Part shown: positions 36,212-45,404 of the stretch, in pieces
Layout: each line of letters opens with the position of its first letter
Position numbering within the stretch: the stretch's first letter is position 1
Assembly (NCBI RefSeq): GCF_036634175.1
Contig: NZ_JAZIFX010000001.1
Span: 620,001 to 684,000, forward strand
Direction of reading: 5' to 3'
DNA from: Streptomyces sp. P9-A2
Lineage (GTDB): Bacteria; Actinomycetota; Actinomycetes; Streptomycetales; Streptomycetaceae
Length of the DNA stretch: 64,000 nt
Made by a program: the position numbers and the translations under genes
Notes under the pieces: generated by a model
Database searches by the model: none
Seen by the model: the letters and a program-made list of their open reading frames with translations, nothing else
Told to the model about the DNA's origin: nothing

Positions 36212-38618
36212 ACGGGTACGCGGAGGAGGTTCTGGCCGATCCGGTCGGCATGGTCGTGCGGCTGGTCGGAAACGTCGAGCGGCACCTGGACGCCGACCGC
36301 GTTCGCGAGATCGTCTGCACGGTGATGCGTGAACGAGCCGGTCGTCGGCGCCTCGCCCAGGCCCTGCATAACGATCCGTCGCTGCTGCGGACCGGACGGC
36401 CTCCGGCACCGTTCTGCGTCGCGCGGTTGCTGATGGCTCTTCGCGAAGCCGGCGCCCAGGACATCGCGCTTCCCCGCTGCGGTGAGTGCGGCCGCGGACG
36501 CCCCTACGTGGGCAGCCGCACCGGCGGCAGGTGGGGATGCTCGCCCTGCTTCGACAAGCCAGCCGTCTGCGCAGGCTGCCGCCAGCAGCGGCGCGTCGTC
36601 AGCCGGGACCGCAACGGCGACCCTCGTTGCGCGAAATGCCCGGACACAAACGGCGATCCACTCGCCGAACTCACCAGACTCGTCACCGCCGTCGATCCCC
36701 TGCTGACCGCCAACACTGTTCGATCAGCCCTCGAACGCGCCACCGTCCGAACGGCTGGCCGGCGACGTCTGGCCTGGGCGGTCATCGCCCAGCCCGACCT
36801 GCTGACCGGCGCCGGCTACGACGCCCCGACCCCCGCCGTCCTGCGGTTCATCAGCGAACTCGTCCAAGCCGGGGCCACGACGGTGGTCAACCCGGCCTGC
36901 TTCCGCTGCCAGGAGGTCAAGGCACTGTCGAAGCTGCTGGACGGCAAACGGGTCTGCCGCAACTGCTTCGCCCGCAACTCGGCCGTGCCCTGCATCCGCT
37001 GCGGAGCCATCCGCGAGCCCGCCGCCCGGGATGCCGAAGGGCACCCGCTCTGCCCCAACTGCCTCGTCAGCGACCCCGTCAACCTGGAGGAATGCTGCGG
37101 CTGCGGGCGCCGCCAGAAAGTCGCCGTCCGCCTTCCCGACGGACCCCGTTGCGCCAACTGCCGGCCCAGGACCGCCACCCAGTGCGGCATCTGCGGACGG
37201 ACAGCGGCCTGTGAGATTTCCCGGGTCACGGACGAACCCTGGTGCAACCGGTGCCAGCTGCGGTGGACACCATGCAGCAGCTGCGGCACCGTCGACCACG
37301 TCCGCGGCGGCAGCTGGGACGCGCCTTTGTGCGCGAAGTGCACCAACCCGGATCCGGACTTCTGGGGCCGCTGCCCGGTCTGCCGCACCACATGGCAGCT
37401 CAGCACCCGCCCCTGCCAGCGATGCACGCTCGACCAGTTGGTACGCGACCTCCTTGGCGGCAACACCGGCACAGTCCGGCAGGACCTCGTCCCCTCTACG
37501 AGGCACTGTCCGGAGCCGAACGCCCCACCAGCACCATGTTCTGGCTATCGGGCTCGAAGGTCAGCATCCTGCTCCAGCAGATCGGCCGCGACGAACGCCC
37601 CGTCACGCACGAAACGCTCGACGAGCTGCCCGCGAGCAAGGTTCTCGCGCATCTCCGCAGCGTCATGGTCGCCACCGGAGCACTGCCGCCCGCGACGAAC
37701 GCCTTGTCGCGCTGGAGGGCTGGATCACCGCGGCAGTTCATGCCCGCGCCGATCCCACCGAACGCCGGATCCTGCACGGATACGCAAGCTGGCATCACCT
37801 GCGGCGACTCCGACGACGCCTCGGCAATGAACACACCACCCATCTCCAAGCCCTGAACGTCCGCTGCCACGTCACCGCAGCGGCCAACTTCCTCGACTGG
37901 CTGGCCGGCAACGGCCTGACGCTCAGCGACTGCACCCAGCCTGACCTGGAGCGATGGACCTCAGACGCCGATGCCAGCTACCGGGACGAGACCGGCCACT
38001 TCGTCCGCTGGTCGGTACAGCACCACCACGCCCGCGGCCTCACCTACGGCACCACCCGCTGGACGGGCCCCTCAGCACCATCGACAGCGAGAAACGCTGG
38101 TCAGATGCCCGACGGCTCCTCCACGACGACGCCCTGCCCACCCCGGACCGCGTCGCCGGACTGCTGCTGGTCCTCTACGCGCAGAAGATCGCCACGATCA
38201 GCCAGCTCACTGTCGACGACGTCCACCTCGACAACGACACCGTCGCGATCACGTTCGGCACCTCGCCAGTCGTCCTACCCGAGCCGCTGGCCGCACTCGT
38301 CCGCGAGCTCGTCGCGACCCGCCGAGGCAAAGCCAAGATCGGAACCCCGAGGACGTCCCCTGGCTGTTTCCCGGCGGCCGCCCAGGACACCCCCTCGGCG
38401 ATGACCGGATCGGCCAGCGTCTCCACAAGATCGGGATCCGGCCCCGGCAGGACCGCTCCACCGCACTGTTCACCCTCGCCGCCGAACTGCCCGCCGCCAT
38501 CCTCGCCCGGGTACTCGGCGTCCACATCCAAGTCGCCGTCCAATGGCAGAAGGCATCAGCCGGCGACTGGGCCTCTTACGCCGCCGATGTCAGCCGCCGT
38601 GTCCCGGAGAACCAATGA
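36208..38618 (+). pseudogene. Zinc-finger tyrosine recombinase 3, four frameshifts
   Basis: The first 430 codons from 36208 encode at least eight Cys-x-x-Cys pairs (RCGECGRGRP, CAGCRQQR, CIRCGAIRE, CCGCGRRQK, CGICGRTA, CPVCRTTW), then a recombinase-like region continues in successive frames with breaks near 37490, 37690, 38075 and 38342. Each break equals one base lost from a G or C run. Segments include LLLVLYAQKIATISQLTVDDV, LFPGGRPGHPLGDDRIGQRL and RVLGVHIQVAVQWQKAS. Such multi-zinc-ribbon integrases occur as the third member of actinobacterial recombinase sets (recollection). It ends on ATGA with the next gene. Confidence 0.65.
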
Positions 38619-39268
38619 AGCTACCCATCACCATCCACCAAGCACGGCTCGGATCCACGGAGTTCAAGGTCATCCGACCCGCCCGGCCCCTGGTCCACGC
38701 AGTGCTCATCGACCACGATCGGCACCTGGACACCTACCTCGATCAGGACGCCGCCCAGCGAATCGGTGGGCTATGGAAGCTCGCTGCCTCTTCACCGCGC
38801 TCGCTGGTCCACCTGCCGATGCGGGGGAACCGTGGCCCCTCCCGTGAGCTGCCAGAAGACGGCACACGGCAGCTTGATCTCGTGCTGCTGCACCACTCGC
38901 TCCAGTTCGCACCCTCACGTTGGAAGGAAATACGAGGACGGCTCGGCCCAGGGCGTCCGCAGACCGTGACACTGCCCGGCCCAGGACACACCGACGAAGC
39001 CGTGATTGATCACGAGGCACGGCACCACCAGGAGAACCGGGATCTGTTCCACCAGCATCTCCGCGCCGAGACCCTGTTCATGACCGGCAGCGCGAAGGTG
39101 TTCAGGGACACCGCCCGGCACTTCTTCGACGTCGCCCGAAACGGCCCCGGATACGTCCCCGTCCATCCGAGCTACCCGCACTTCTGCACCGAGCTCCACT
39201 CCAACGACGGCATTCTCGGCGGCGCGCGCGAGATCCACATCGAGTACTGCGACCAGTGGGACTCATGA
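38615..39268 (+). CDS. Hypothetical protein of the recombinase element
   Basis: 217 aa from ATG 38615, overlapping the recombinase stop. Soluble, with VHAVLIDHDRHLDTYLD near the N-terminus and a His-rich stretch (DHEARHHQENRDLFHQHL) that could bind metal. Family not recognised. Stop overlaps the next start. Confidence 0.5.
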   Translation: MKLPITIHQARLGSTEFKVIRPARPLVHAVLIDHDRHLDTYLDQDAAQRIGGLWKLAASSPRSLVHLPMRGNRGPSRELPEDGTRQLDLVLLHHSLQFAPSRWKEIRGRLGPGRPQTVTLPGPGHTDEAVIDHEARHHQENRDLFHQHLRAETLFMTGSAKVFRDTARHFFDVARNGPGYVPVHPSYPHFCTELHSNDGILGGAREIHIEYCDQWDS

Positions 39269-39873
39269 CCCTGACCGACAGGACCCCGCCGACCATGACG
39301 TTCAACGATCACCTCCAGCATCTCGTCGAGAGGGCCCTCGCATCCATCCCGGCCGCCGACGCCGGCGACATCTACGCTGTCTCCTTCCTCATCGACAACG
39401 AGGACGACGACCCTCGTCAGCCGACCTTGACGATCGGCTACAACACTGAAACTCAGGCCCGACGCAGCATCCAGGACGCCTCTGACCAGGCAGAAGCCCG
39501 CTGGAACTACGCTTTCTGGATCCAGAACGAGCTGACTGTGGTCGGCAACCTGACCAGCGACCCCGCCGGGGCCACAGCTCGCCAGGAGTGGATCACCGAA
39601 CTCGGACTTTGGTACGACGAGCCGACCGACCTCGCCGACTGGGATTCAGTCATCGGGCCACTCGCCGCGCAGATCGAGGCCCGCTTCAACCAGACCTGCT
39701 GCCAGCTCGCCCGAACCCTCCATACGACCGGCGTCATCGGAAGATCTGTCGGCCGAACCGTGCCGGTGATCGTCCACGAGCTGGAGTACTACGAGGCGAT
39801 CGCCCGGCAGACCGAGGCCGCCAACCCGCCCGGCCTCGCCGACGAGTTCACCTCATGGGTCCGCAATGGCTGA
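39265..39873 (+). CDS. Hypothetical acidic protein (DUF4303-like appearance)
   Basis: 202 aa from ATG 39265. Seen: AGDIYAVSFLIDNEDDDPRQPTLTIGYNT near residue 30 and EARWNYAFWIQNEL, an arrangement reminiscent of DUF4303-type proteins of the immunity/toxin world; assignment is tentative. Overlaps the next gene by 8 bases. Confidence 0.5.
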   Translation: MTLTDRTPPTMTFNDHLQHLVERALASIPAADAGDIYAVSFLIDNEDDDPRQPTLTIGYNTETQARRSIQDASDQAEARWNYAFWIQNELTVVGNLTSDPAGATARQEWITELGLWYDEPTDLADWDSVIGPLAAQIEARFNQTCCQLARTLHTTGVIGRSVGRTVPVIVHELEYYEAIARQTEAANPPGLADEFTSWVRNG

Positions 39874-40522
39874 GGCATTCGGACAGTTCCAATACCCGAC
39901 TCCACCATTAAACCGCCCCGGCGGATCACAAGCACTGTTCCACGCCCAGGTCCAGGAACTGGAAGAGGAACACCACCTGCACCTGACCATCGACGCGTTC
40001 CGCCAGTTCCAAGCCGGACAGCTCCCCGCCGGACCCGGCGCTCGGGATCTCATCGCGACATTCACCCACGTCGACGGAGCGCTCCAGGAGGGCGCCTCGT
40101 TGGAGCCGTCGGTGCTGGACACCGACCGTCGAGTGGAGAACCTGCTCCGCACCCACGCAGGAACCCTGCATGTCGGCCCGGCCAACTACTGCTGGTTCCG
40201 CGACCCAACGAAAGCGCTCTGCCTGCGGCTGGCCGGGACCACCGAGGCGACTCGGCCGCTGATCGGACTGTGCGACTCGGCCCGCTGTCCGCAGGCCACC
40301 CATCATGCCTGTCACCGCCCGATCTGGGCCGAGCAGGCGGCCACCTTTCAAGCGTTCCTCGGCAACCCCAGAGTCCCCACAGGGGAGAAGACCCGGCTAC
40401 GACGCGAGCACGACCGCGTCCAACGAGTGCTCGACAGCATCGACCAGGCCACCAGCACCGCTATGAGTACACCCGCATGTCCTTCGGTTCCGAGTGGCGA
40501 GCCCGACATATGCAGAAGTTAG
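39866..40522 (+). CDS. Recombinase-associated Cys-rich hypothetical protein
   Basis: 218 aa from ATG 39866. A likely metal site CDSARCPQATHHACH near residue 145 and a helical tail (TGEKTRLRREHDRVQRVLDSID) resemble proteins seen downstream of actinobacterial integrase sets, from memory. It overlaps the convergent methyltransferase stop by four bases. Confidence 0.5.
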   Translation: MAEAFGQFQYPTPPLNRPGGSQALFHAQVQELEEEHHLHLTIDAFRQFQAGQLPAGPGARDLIATFTHVDGALQEGASLEPSVLDTDRRVENLLRTHAGTLHVGPANYCWFRDPTKALCLRLAGTTEATRPLIGLCDSARCPQATHHACHRPIWAEQAATFQAFLGNPRVPTGEKTRLRREHDRVQRVLDSIDQATSTAMSTPACPSVPSGEPDICRS

Positions 40523-41172
40523 GGCTTACTGCGTGCGAAAAGAATCGCTTGCTGAGCTTTCGCATCCGGGTCGAGCAGCATCTCGGCCTCGACCACGAAT
40601 CCGGCATCGCGCAGCCAGGATGCCACCTGATCCGGCTGACGGCGGTACACATGGACCTTCATCGGGTGACCGCCATAGCCCTCCGTCTTCAACTGCGACT
40701 CGTCACCCACCTGAAACAGGAGCTGCAGCGGTCCGCCTGGACGCATTGCTCGGTGGAAGTGCCCGAACACAGTCGGCACCTCGTCGTCGGGGATGTGGAT
40801 CAACGACTGCCAGGCGAGCAGGCCGGCCACCGAAGCAACGGGGAGGTCCAGTTCCGCCATCGAGCCCACCTCGAACCGCAGGCCGGGGTGGTCGCGCCGG
40901 GCCACGTCAATCATCCCCGGAGAGAGGTCGACACCGAAGGCGTCGACACCGAGCTCATGCAGGTGGGCGGTGACTTCACCGGGGCCGCAGCCGACGTCCG
41001 CGACCGGCCCGCCGCCAGCGACCCGCACGCTGTCGGCGAACAACGCCAGCGCCGCGCAAAGGTACTGGTGTCCGGCGAGGGCACCTCGCACTTGGTCGGC
41101 ATAGCTGACCGCGACCGTGTCATAAGAGGTGCGGGTGTCAGCCAACCAGTCATCCGTGGTCATGACCGGCAC
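40519..41172 (-). CDS. Class I SAM-dependent methyltransferase
   Basis: 217 aa (GTG 41172; ATG 41163 possible). Seen: motif I VADVGCGPGEVTAHL, motif II FGVDLSPGMIDVAR, and FHRAMRPGGPLQLLF (motif III). Methyltransf_11/25 type; N-, O- or C-specificity cannot be read. It lies inside the recombinase element, opposite to its genes, so it may be cargo or a displaced cluster gene. Confidence 0.85.
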   Translation of the reverse strand: MPVMTTDDWLADTRTSYDTVAVSYADQVRGALAGHQYLCAALALFADSVRVAGGGPVADVGCGPGEVTAHLHELGVDAFGVDLSPGMIDVARRDHPGLRFEVGSMAELDLPVASVAGLLAWQSLIHIPDDEVPTVFGHFHRAMRPGGPLQLLFQVGDESQLKTEGYGGHPMKVHVYRRQPDQVASWLRDAGFVVEAEMLLDPDAKAQQAILFARSKP

Positions 41173-41288
41173 GATATTCCATGATCACGACCTCGTGAAC
41201 GGCCGACGCAGAGGGACCGATCATTGGCCCGCCAACTGGCCCAGACCTCCGCCACGTTTCCGCAGACCGCAATGCAGGAGTGCACATC

Positions 41289-41573
41289 ATGCCGCTGACC
41301 ACCGAACAGCGCCGTCGCAACGAGGCCAGCATCCGTGCTGCGATGGACCGCCTACTGCTGGGGCAGCTTCCAGCCCGCGGCGGTTGCAACCTCAAGACTC
41401 TTGCACGAGAAGCCGGCGTCGCCAGAACGGGCTTCTACGCACGCACCGACCCACAGGGCAACCAGCGGCCAGGGCCCTATCAGCACCTGGCCGAGGAGTT
41501 TCAGCGTCGGCTGGCCGATCTCCGCGAGGCGGGCACCGTCTCAGACCCGCGCGAACTCCAGATCACCCGTGAC
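41289..41573 (+). pseudogene. Small helix-turn-helix protein cut by intron fragment
   Basis: From ATG 41289 with AGGAG 8 bases upstream: RRRNEASIRAAMDRLLLG, then LKTLAREAGVARTGFYARTD, the pattern of DUF6262-like small proteins that accompany recombinase sets. After about 95 codons (LQIT) the frame enters the 3' fragment of group II intron 2 and loses its natural end. Confidence 0.65.
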
Positions 41574-41578
41574 CATGT

Positions 41579-41793
41579 GCGGTCGGCCCAGAGCGCGGTG
41601 AACGGCATTGCTGCCGTTCCGTTTCTCTGGGCCGCCGACCCGAACCGGACGTGCGTGTTGGCCACGCATCCGGCTCTCCACGTGGCTTGCCCAGTGGTCA
41701 GCCGTTGTTGGCTGCCGGTTCGATGGTCCACGGAGTCGGGATCCGAGCTCCGCGGTAGCGGTAGCGTTCGATCATGACGCTGGATGCGCCGAG
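41579..41793 (-). mobile_element. 5'-truncated copy of group II intron 2
   Basis: About 215 bases matching the last part of intron 2: the final 30 codons of the maturase (SSVMIERYRYRGARIPTPW, EPAANNG), domain V and domain VI, in inverted orientation. It differs from the full copy by a single base in the compared 3' region. The copy starts abruptly at CTCGGCGCATCC. Truncation at the intron 5' end is the usual result of incomplete reverse transcription during retrohoming. Confidence 0.85.
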
Positions 41794-41831
41794 GTGGCAG
41801 CCCGCTCAGCGCGGTGATCGCCTGCTACGGA

Positions 41832-42575
41832 TTACGGATCGATCTTGTGGAGGAAGGCTATGGAACTGTCCCCCGTACGTCGGATCCGGGCGGTCGAACC
41901 GGTTTCCGCCAGGAAGTCGTGAACAGCCCTGCTGCACCCGTCCCAGAAGTCGTAGTCGTCGAGGATGACCACACCGTCGACCTCGACGTGCTGGAACATG
42001 ACGTCGAGGCACAGCTTGGTGGATCGGTACCAGTCCCCGTCGATGCGCAGGACCGCGATCGGATCACCGCAGTAGTTCGGGACGGTGTCGTCGAACCACC
42101 CCTTCTCGACAGAGACGTGGTCAGCGTGATCGCCCGAGGAACGGATGAGGGAGAGGAACTCGTCGTAATCCGCGTGGAGGTTGTCGAGGTAGAACGGATC
42201 GTCGGAGTCGGACTGCCAGGCGACAGCGTCGGGTCCATCGATGGTGGCCGCCGGAGGAAGGCCTTCGAACGAGTCGTAGAAGTGGTACTTGCGCCCGGGA
42301 CCGCCGATCTGCATCATCGCCGCGGCCATCCCGCCCTTCCAGGTACCGCATTCGACGAACGCGCCTCGGAGTGCGCGCGATCGCTCATGGATCAGGGCGA
42401 GGTTGTCGCAGAAGGAGTCTTCGGGTATAAGCGTGTAGTTCGCAAAACGGTCGTAGATCTCTTCGTAATGGGTCTGGTGCTCTTCTTGGAACGACCGGGT
42501 GACAAATTGCCGGAACCACTTCCTCTTGATTCGTTCGGACATATCATCCGCGTCTCGCCACGACCCCATCTTCAC
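41832..42575 (-). CDS. TylF/NovP-like O-methyltransferase
   Basis: 247 aa as drawn (GTG 42575); ATG 42542 (MSERIKRKWFRQF) is a good alternative. Seen: FVECGTWKGGMAAAMMQIG (SAM site), YHFYDSFEGLP, LRIDGDWYRSTKLCLDVMF, and VVILDDYDFWDGCSRAV (Asp residues that bind Mg). This family methylates hydroxyls of antibiotic sugars or aryl groups. Same strand as the next methyltransferase, suggesting late tailoring. Confidence 0.9.
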   Translation of the reverse strand: MKMGSWRDADDMSERIKRKWFRQFVTRSFQEEHQTHYEEIYDRFANYTLIPEDSFCDNLALIHERSRALRGAFVECGTWKGGMAAAMMQIGGPGRKYHFYDSFEGLPPAATIDGPDAVAWQSDSDDPFYLDNLHADYDEFLSLIRSSGDHADHVSVEKGWFDDTVPNYCGDPIAVLRIDGDWYRSTKLCLDVMFQHVEVDGVVILDDYDFWDGCSRAVHDFLAETGSTARIRRTGDSSIAFLHKIDP

Positions 42576-42800
42576 AACGTATCAGCAAGGACAGATGGGG
42601 GGGGAGGTGGCGTGAGCCGACGATATGTTGGACGCGGGTTGCCGGGACGCGGGATGTCCGCTGCTCCACGGCTCCGAGCGGACGGGCCGTGGTCGTGGTT
42701 CTTGCGGCCTTCCCGCCGGTCAGGCCCTCGCCGGCGCGATCTGCACGGCGACCCCACCGCCCGTGCCCGTGTTCTCCCCCGAGCCGTGGCGGGCGCGCGT

Positions 42801-43682
42801 TCAGCTCTTGGCTGCCCGCACCAGGACGTAGTCGAGGCCGTCGATCTGCGCGTGCAGCGCCGCCTGGTCGCTGAGGTTCTCCCGGACGAGGTCGGCGAGC
42901 TCGGTACCGACGCGCTCGACGTACTCCGGGTCGTCGACGGTCCGGAGCGCAGCGCGCAGGTAGGGTGCGAACACGTCGCCGTGGATCGACCTGATCTCGA
43001 CGTCGTCGAACCCGGCCGTGGCCAACCGGTCACGGTAGGTGTCGACGCCGTACCAGTTCGCCTCCGGTGCCATACCCGCGAACATCGACGTGCGCAGCGG
43101 GTCGTCGGTGCCGGTCGCCTGCGGATGCCGGGGCACGATGTCGGTCACGGCGAGCACCCCACCCGGGCGCAGCAGGGTGTGGGCCTGGCGGAAGAACTCC
43201 GCGCGCGTGTCGAAGTGGAAAGCCGCCTCCAGCGCCAGCACCCGGTCGAAGGATCCGGCGATGAAGGCCTGTTCGATCGCGGTCGCCGAGCACCGATGGA
43301 AGGTGATCCGCTCGGTGAGGCCCTCGCGTTCCGCGCGCGATCTGGCGTGCGCGAGGTGGCTCGCGGTGATCGTCACGGCGTCGATGGTGCTGTGCGGGTA
43401 CGTCGTGAGCCATCGGAAGTCCTGCGCGCCGAAACCGAAGCCCACGTCGAGGACACGGTCCCCGGGTGCGAGCCCTGCCGTGCGGGCGAGCGCGTCGGTG
43501 AGCGCTTCGCTGGCCCCGGTGAACGTGGTGGCCTCCGCCCAGTACCCGAAGTTGATGTAGGTGCTGTCGTGGGCGAACAGCTTCCCCGGGTCATAGAGCT
43601 CGTAGCGCCCGAGGGCCAGCTCCTCGGGCGCGGGCTCGGTCGTGTCGTCGACCAGTGGCGCGGCGCCGTCGGCGGTCGTCAT
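42801..43682 (-). CDS. SAM methyltransferase, EryG-like
   Basis: 293 aa from ATG 43682. Seen: YINFGYWAEATTFTGASEAL, motif I VLDVGFGFGAQDF, TSMFAGMAPEANWYGVDTYRD. The INFGYW opening and GFG variant of motif I are typical of the EryG/SpnH/RebM-like group that methylates macrolide and indolocarbazole sugars, also small aminoketones. Here no glycosyltransferase or sugar gene is in view, so the acceptor is open. Confidence 0.9.
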   Translation of the reverse strand: MTTADGAAPLVDDTTEPAPEELALGRYELYDPGKLFAHDSTYINFGYWAEATTFTGASEALTDALARTAGLAPGDRVLDVGFGFGAQDFRWLTTYPHSTIDAVTITASHLAHARSRAEREGLTERITFHRCSATAIEQAFIAGSFDRVLALEAAFHFDTRAEFFRQAHTLLRPGGVLAVTDIVPRHPQATGTDDPLRTSMFAGMAPEANWYGVDTYRDRLATAGFDDVEIRSIHGDVFAPYLRAALRTVDDPEYVERVGTELADLVRENLSDQAALHAQIDGLDYVLVRAAKS

Positions 43683-44142
43683 GGTGCTGTCTCCTTCGCC
43701 TGGTGGGTGTCGCCTCGGCGGCCCGGTGGGCGGCCCGTGGCGGTACCGGGTCGGGGTCGATCACGATCTGCGCGACCGACCCTACCGACCCTACGTGCTC
43801 GGGCGTCGGCGTCCCGGGAATCTGCCAAAACAACGTGCCGCGGCAGGTGTTGCCCGCCGTGCACATCGGCGTCACCAGCACGTTCGGAGTTGGTCCGGCA
43901 GTTGTTCCGCAGCAGGTCAGACAACGGCCCGAATGGAATCCGCAGCAGCAACGGTGACCCTCGACGCGGGCGATCCGCCCGCCATCGGACCGAGCTGTCC
44001 GTCCTCGATCGACCGTCGGAGCACGAGCCTGCTCGTGGGCCCGGGGCAGATGCGCACGTTGACGATCCCGATGTTCATCAAGTAGACCATTGCGTGTGAA
44101 CAGCCACGCACTCGAACGCCGGCACGGTACGAGGAGATACTG
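43683..44142. other. Divergent intergenic region
   Basis: 460 bases between the minus-strand methyltransferases and the plus-strand P450 operon, expected to hold promoters for both. Several short open frames overlap on both strands, one of them Cys-rich, but none has a convincing ribosome site or codon pattern. Confidence 0.4.
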
Positions 44143-45357
44143 ATGGTGTCAGCGGACGGCGTGTGGCCCATCGAGCAGGATCTGGCGGACCCCTCTTTCA
44201 TGGGCGGCACCGGAGCTGGCGACGATTTCTGGGCGGAGTCCCGCCGTCGGGGCGTCACCTGGCACGAGCCGAGGAGCGATCGTCCCGGATTCTGGGTCGT
44301 ATCGCGCTACCGGGACGTTCGTGATGCGTACGTGAATGTCGACGGTCTGTCCTCGTCCCGGGGGACCGTGTTGGACGTGCTCCTCCGGGGCCCTGATTCT
44401 GCGGGCGGGAAGATGCTCGCGGTGACCGATCCGCCGCGGCACCGCGAGCTGCGCATCCTCATGGCCCGTGCCTTGTCGCCGGAGTACGTCCGCCGCATGG
44501 AGCCGACGTTGCTCAGACGCAGTCGTCAACTGGTGCGGCGATGGACCGGGAGCGGTGAGTTCGACTTCGTCGAGTCGATAGCGGACCGTATGCCGATCGA
44601 GACCATCTGTGATGTGCTGCAGGTGCCGGGCAGTGATCGTACAATGCTGATGGAGTGGAACAAGCAGACGCTGTCGTCCACGAGCCTGGATGATACGCTG
44701 CTCGACGCCCTGAACGCCCGGAACGAGATCATCCTCTACTTCATCGATCTGGTGGAGGAGAGACGGGCGGCACCCGGAGATGACCCGATCAGCGCTCTGG
44801 CGCACGGGCGCGTACAGGGTGAACAGCTCAGCACAGAAGACGTCGCACTCAACTGCTACAGCCTCATACTGGGTGGTGACGAATCGTCTCGCATGTCCGC
44901 GACCTCGGCCGTGAGAGCGCTGCACGGCCACCCTGACCAGTGGCGGTCGTTGAAGAGCGGGTCGGTCGACTACGACACCGCCGTCGAAGAGCTCATCCGT
45001 TGGGCCACGCCGGCGATGCACTTCGCCCGCACCGCGGAGAAGGATGTCACCGTCGGTGGGACCCGGATCGCTCGCGGCGACGTCGTGAGCCTGTGGAACG
45101 TCTCGGCGAACCGCGACGAGGAGGCGTTCGACGATCCCGGCTCGTTGAACCTGTCCCGGCGTCCCAACAAGCACCTCGGCTTCGGCTGGGGTCCCCACTT
45201 CTGCCTGGGTGCCGCCCTGGGCCGGGCGAGTCTCACGTACCTGCTGCAGGCGCTCGCCGAGTCCGTTACGTCGATCGAGACCGAGGAACATCCGCAGCGC
45301 GTGTACTCGAACTTCCTGTACGGCTACAGGTCCCTCAGGACGACGCTCGTCCCCTAG
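44143..45357 (+). CDS. Cytochrome P450, carrier-protein-type hydroxylase
   Basis: 404 aa from ATG 44143 with GAGGAG upstream. Seen: I-helix LGGDESSRMSA (Ser in place of the usual Thr), ExxR in EELIRW, haem loop FGWGPHFCLG with the Cys ligand near residue 352. It is the complete paralogue of the partial P450 at the window start. Directly upstream of a hydrolase, an A-PCP-E protein and a TDO-family enzyme, the set echoes quinoxaline pathways in which a P450 beta-hydroxylates PCP-bound tryptophan. The role is inferred; haem monooxygenase is certain. Confidence 0.95.
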   Translation: MVSADGVWPIEQDLADPSFMGGTGAGDDFWAESRRRGVTWHEPRSDRPGFWVVSRYRDVRDAYVNVDGLSSSRGTVLDVLLRGPDSAGGKMLAVTDPPRHRELRILMARALSPEYVRRMEPTLLRRSRQLVRRWTGSGEFDFVESIADRMPIETICDVLQVPGSDRTMLMEWNKQTLSSTSLDDTLLDALNARNEIILYFIDLVEERRAAPGDDPISALAHGRVQGEQLSTEDVALNCYSLILGGDESSRMSATSAVRALHGHPDQWRSLKSGSVDYDTAVEELIRWATPAMHFARTAEKDVTVGGTRIARGDVVSLWNVSANRDEEAFDDPGSLNLSRRPNKHLGFGWGPHFCLGAALGRASLTYLLQALAESVTSIETEEHPQRVYSNFLYGYRSLRTTLVP

Positions 45358-45404
45358 GCGCCCCCACTCCACCTCCACCGTCACTGCGAAAGGAGCCGGC
45401 GGCG

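Noticed and set aside
43740..43960. Cys-rich reading frame on the minus strand that could pass for a peptide precursor
   Set aside because: No start codon with a ribosome site in the right place, and the opposite strand is equally open; codon positions show no bias.
43931..44085. Short plus-strand ORF ending in RTLTIPMFIK just before the P450
   Set aside because: Weak start and no recognisable family; kept only as part of the intergenic region.
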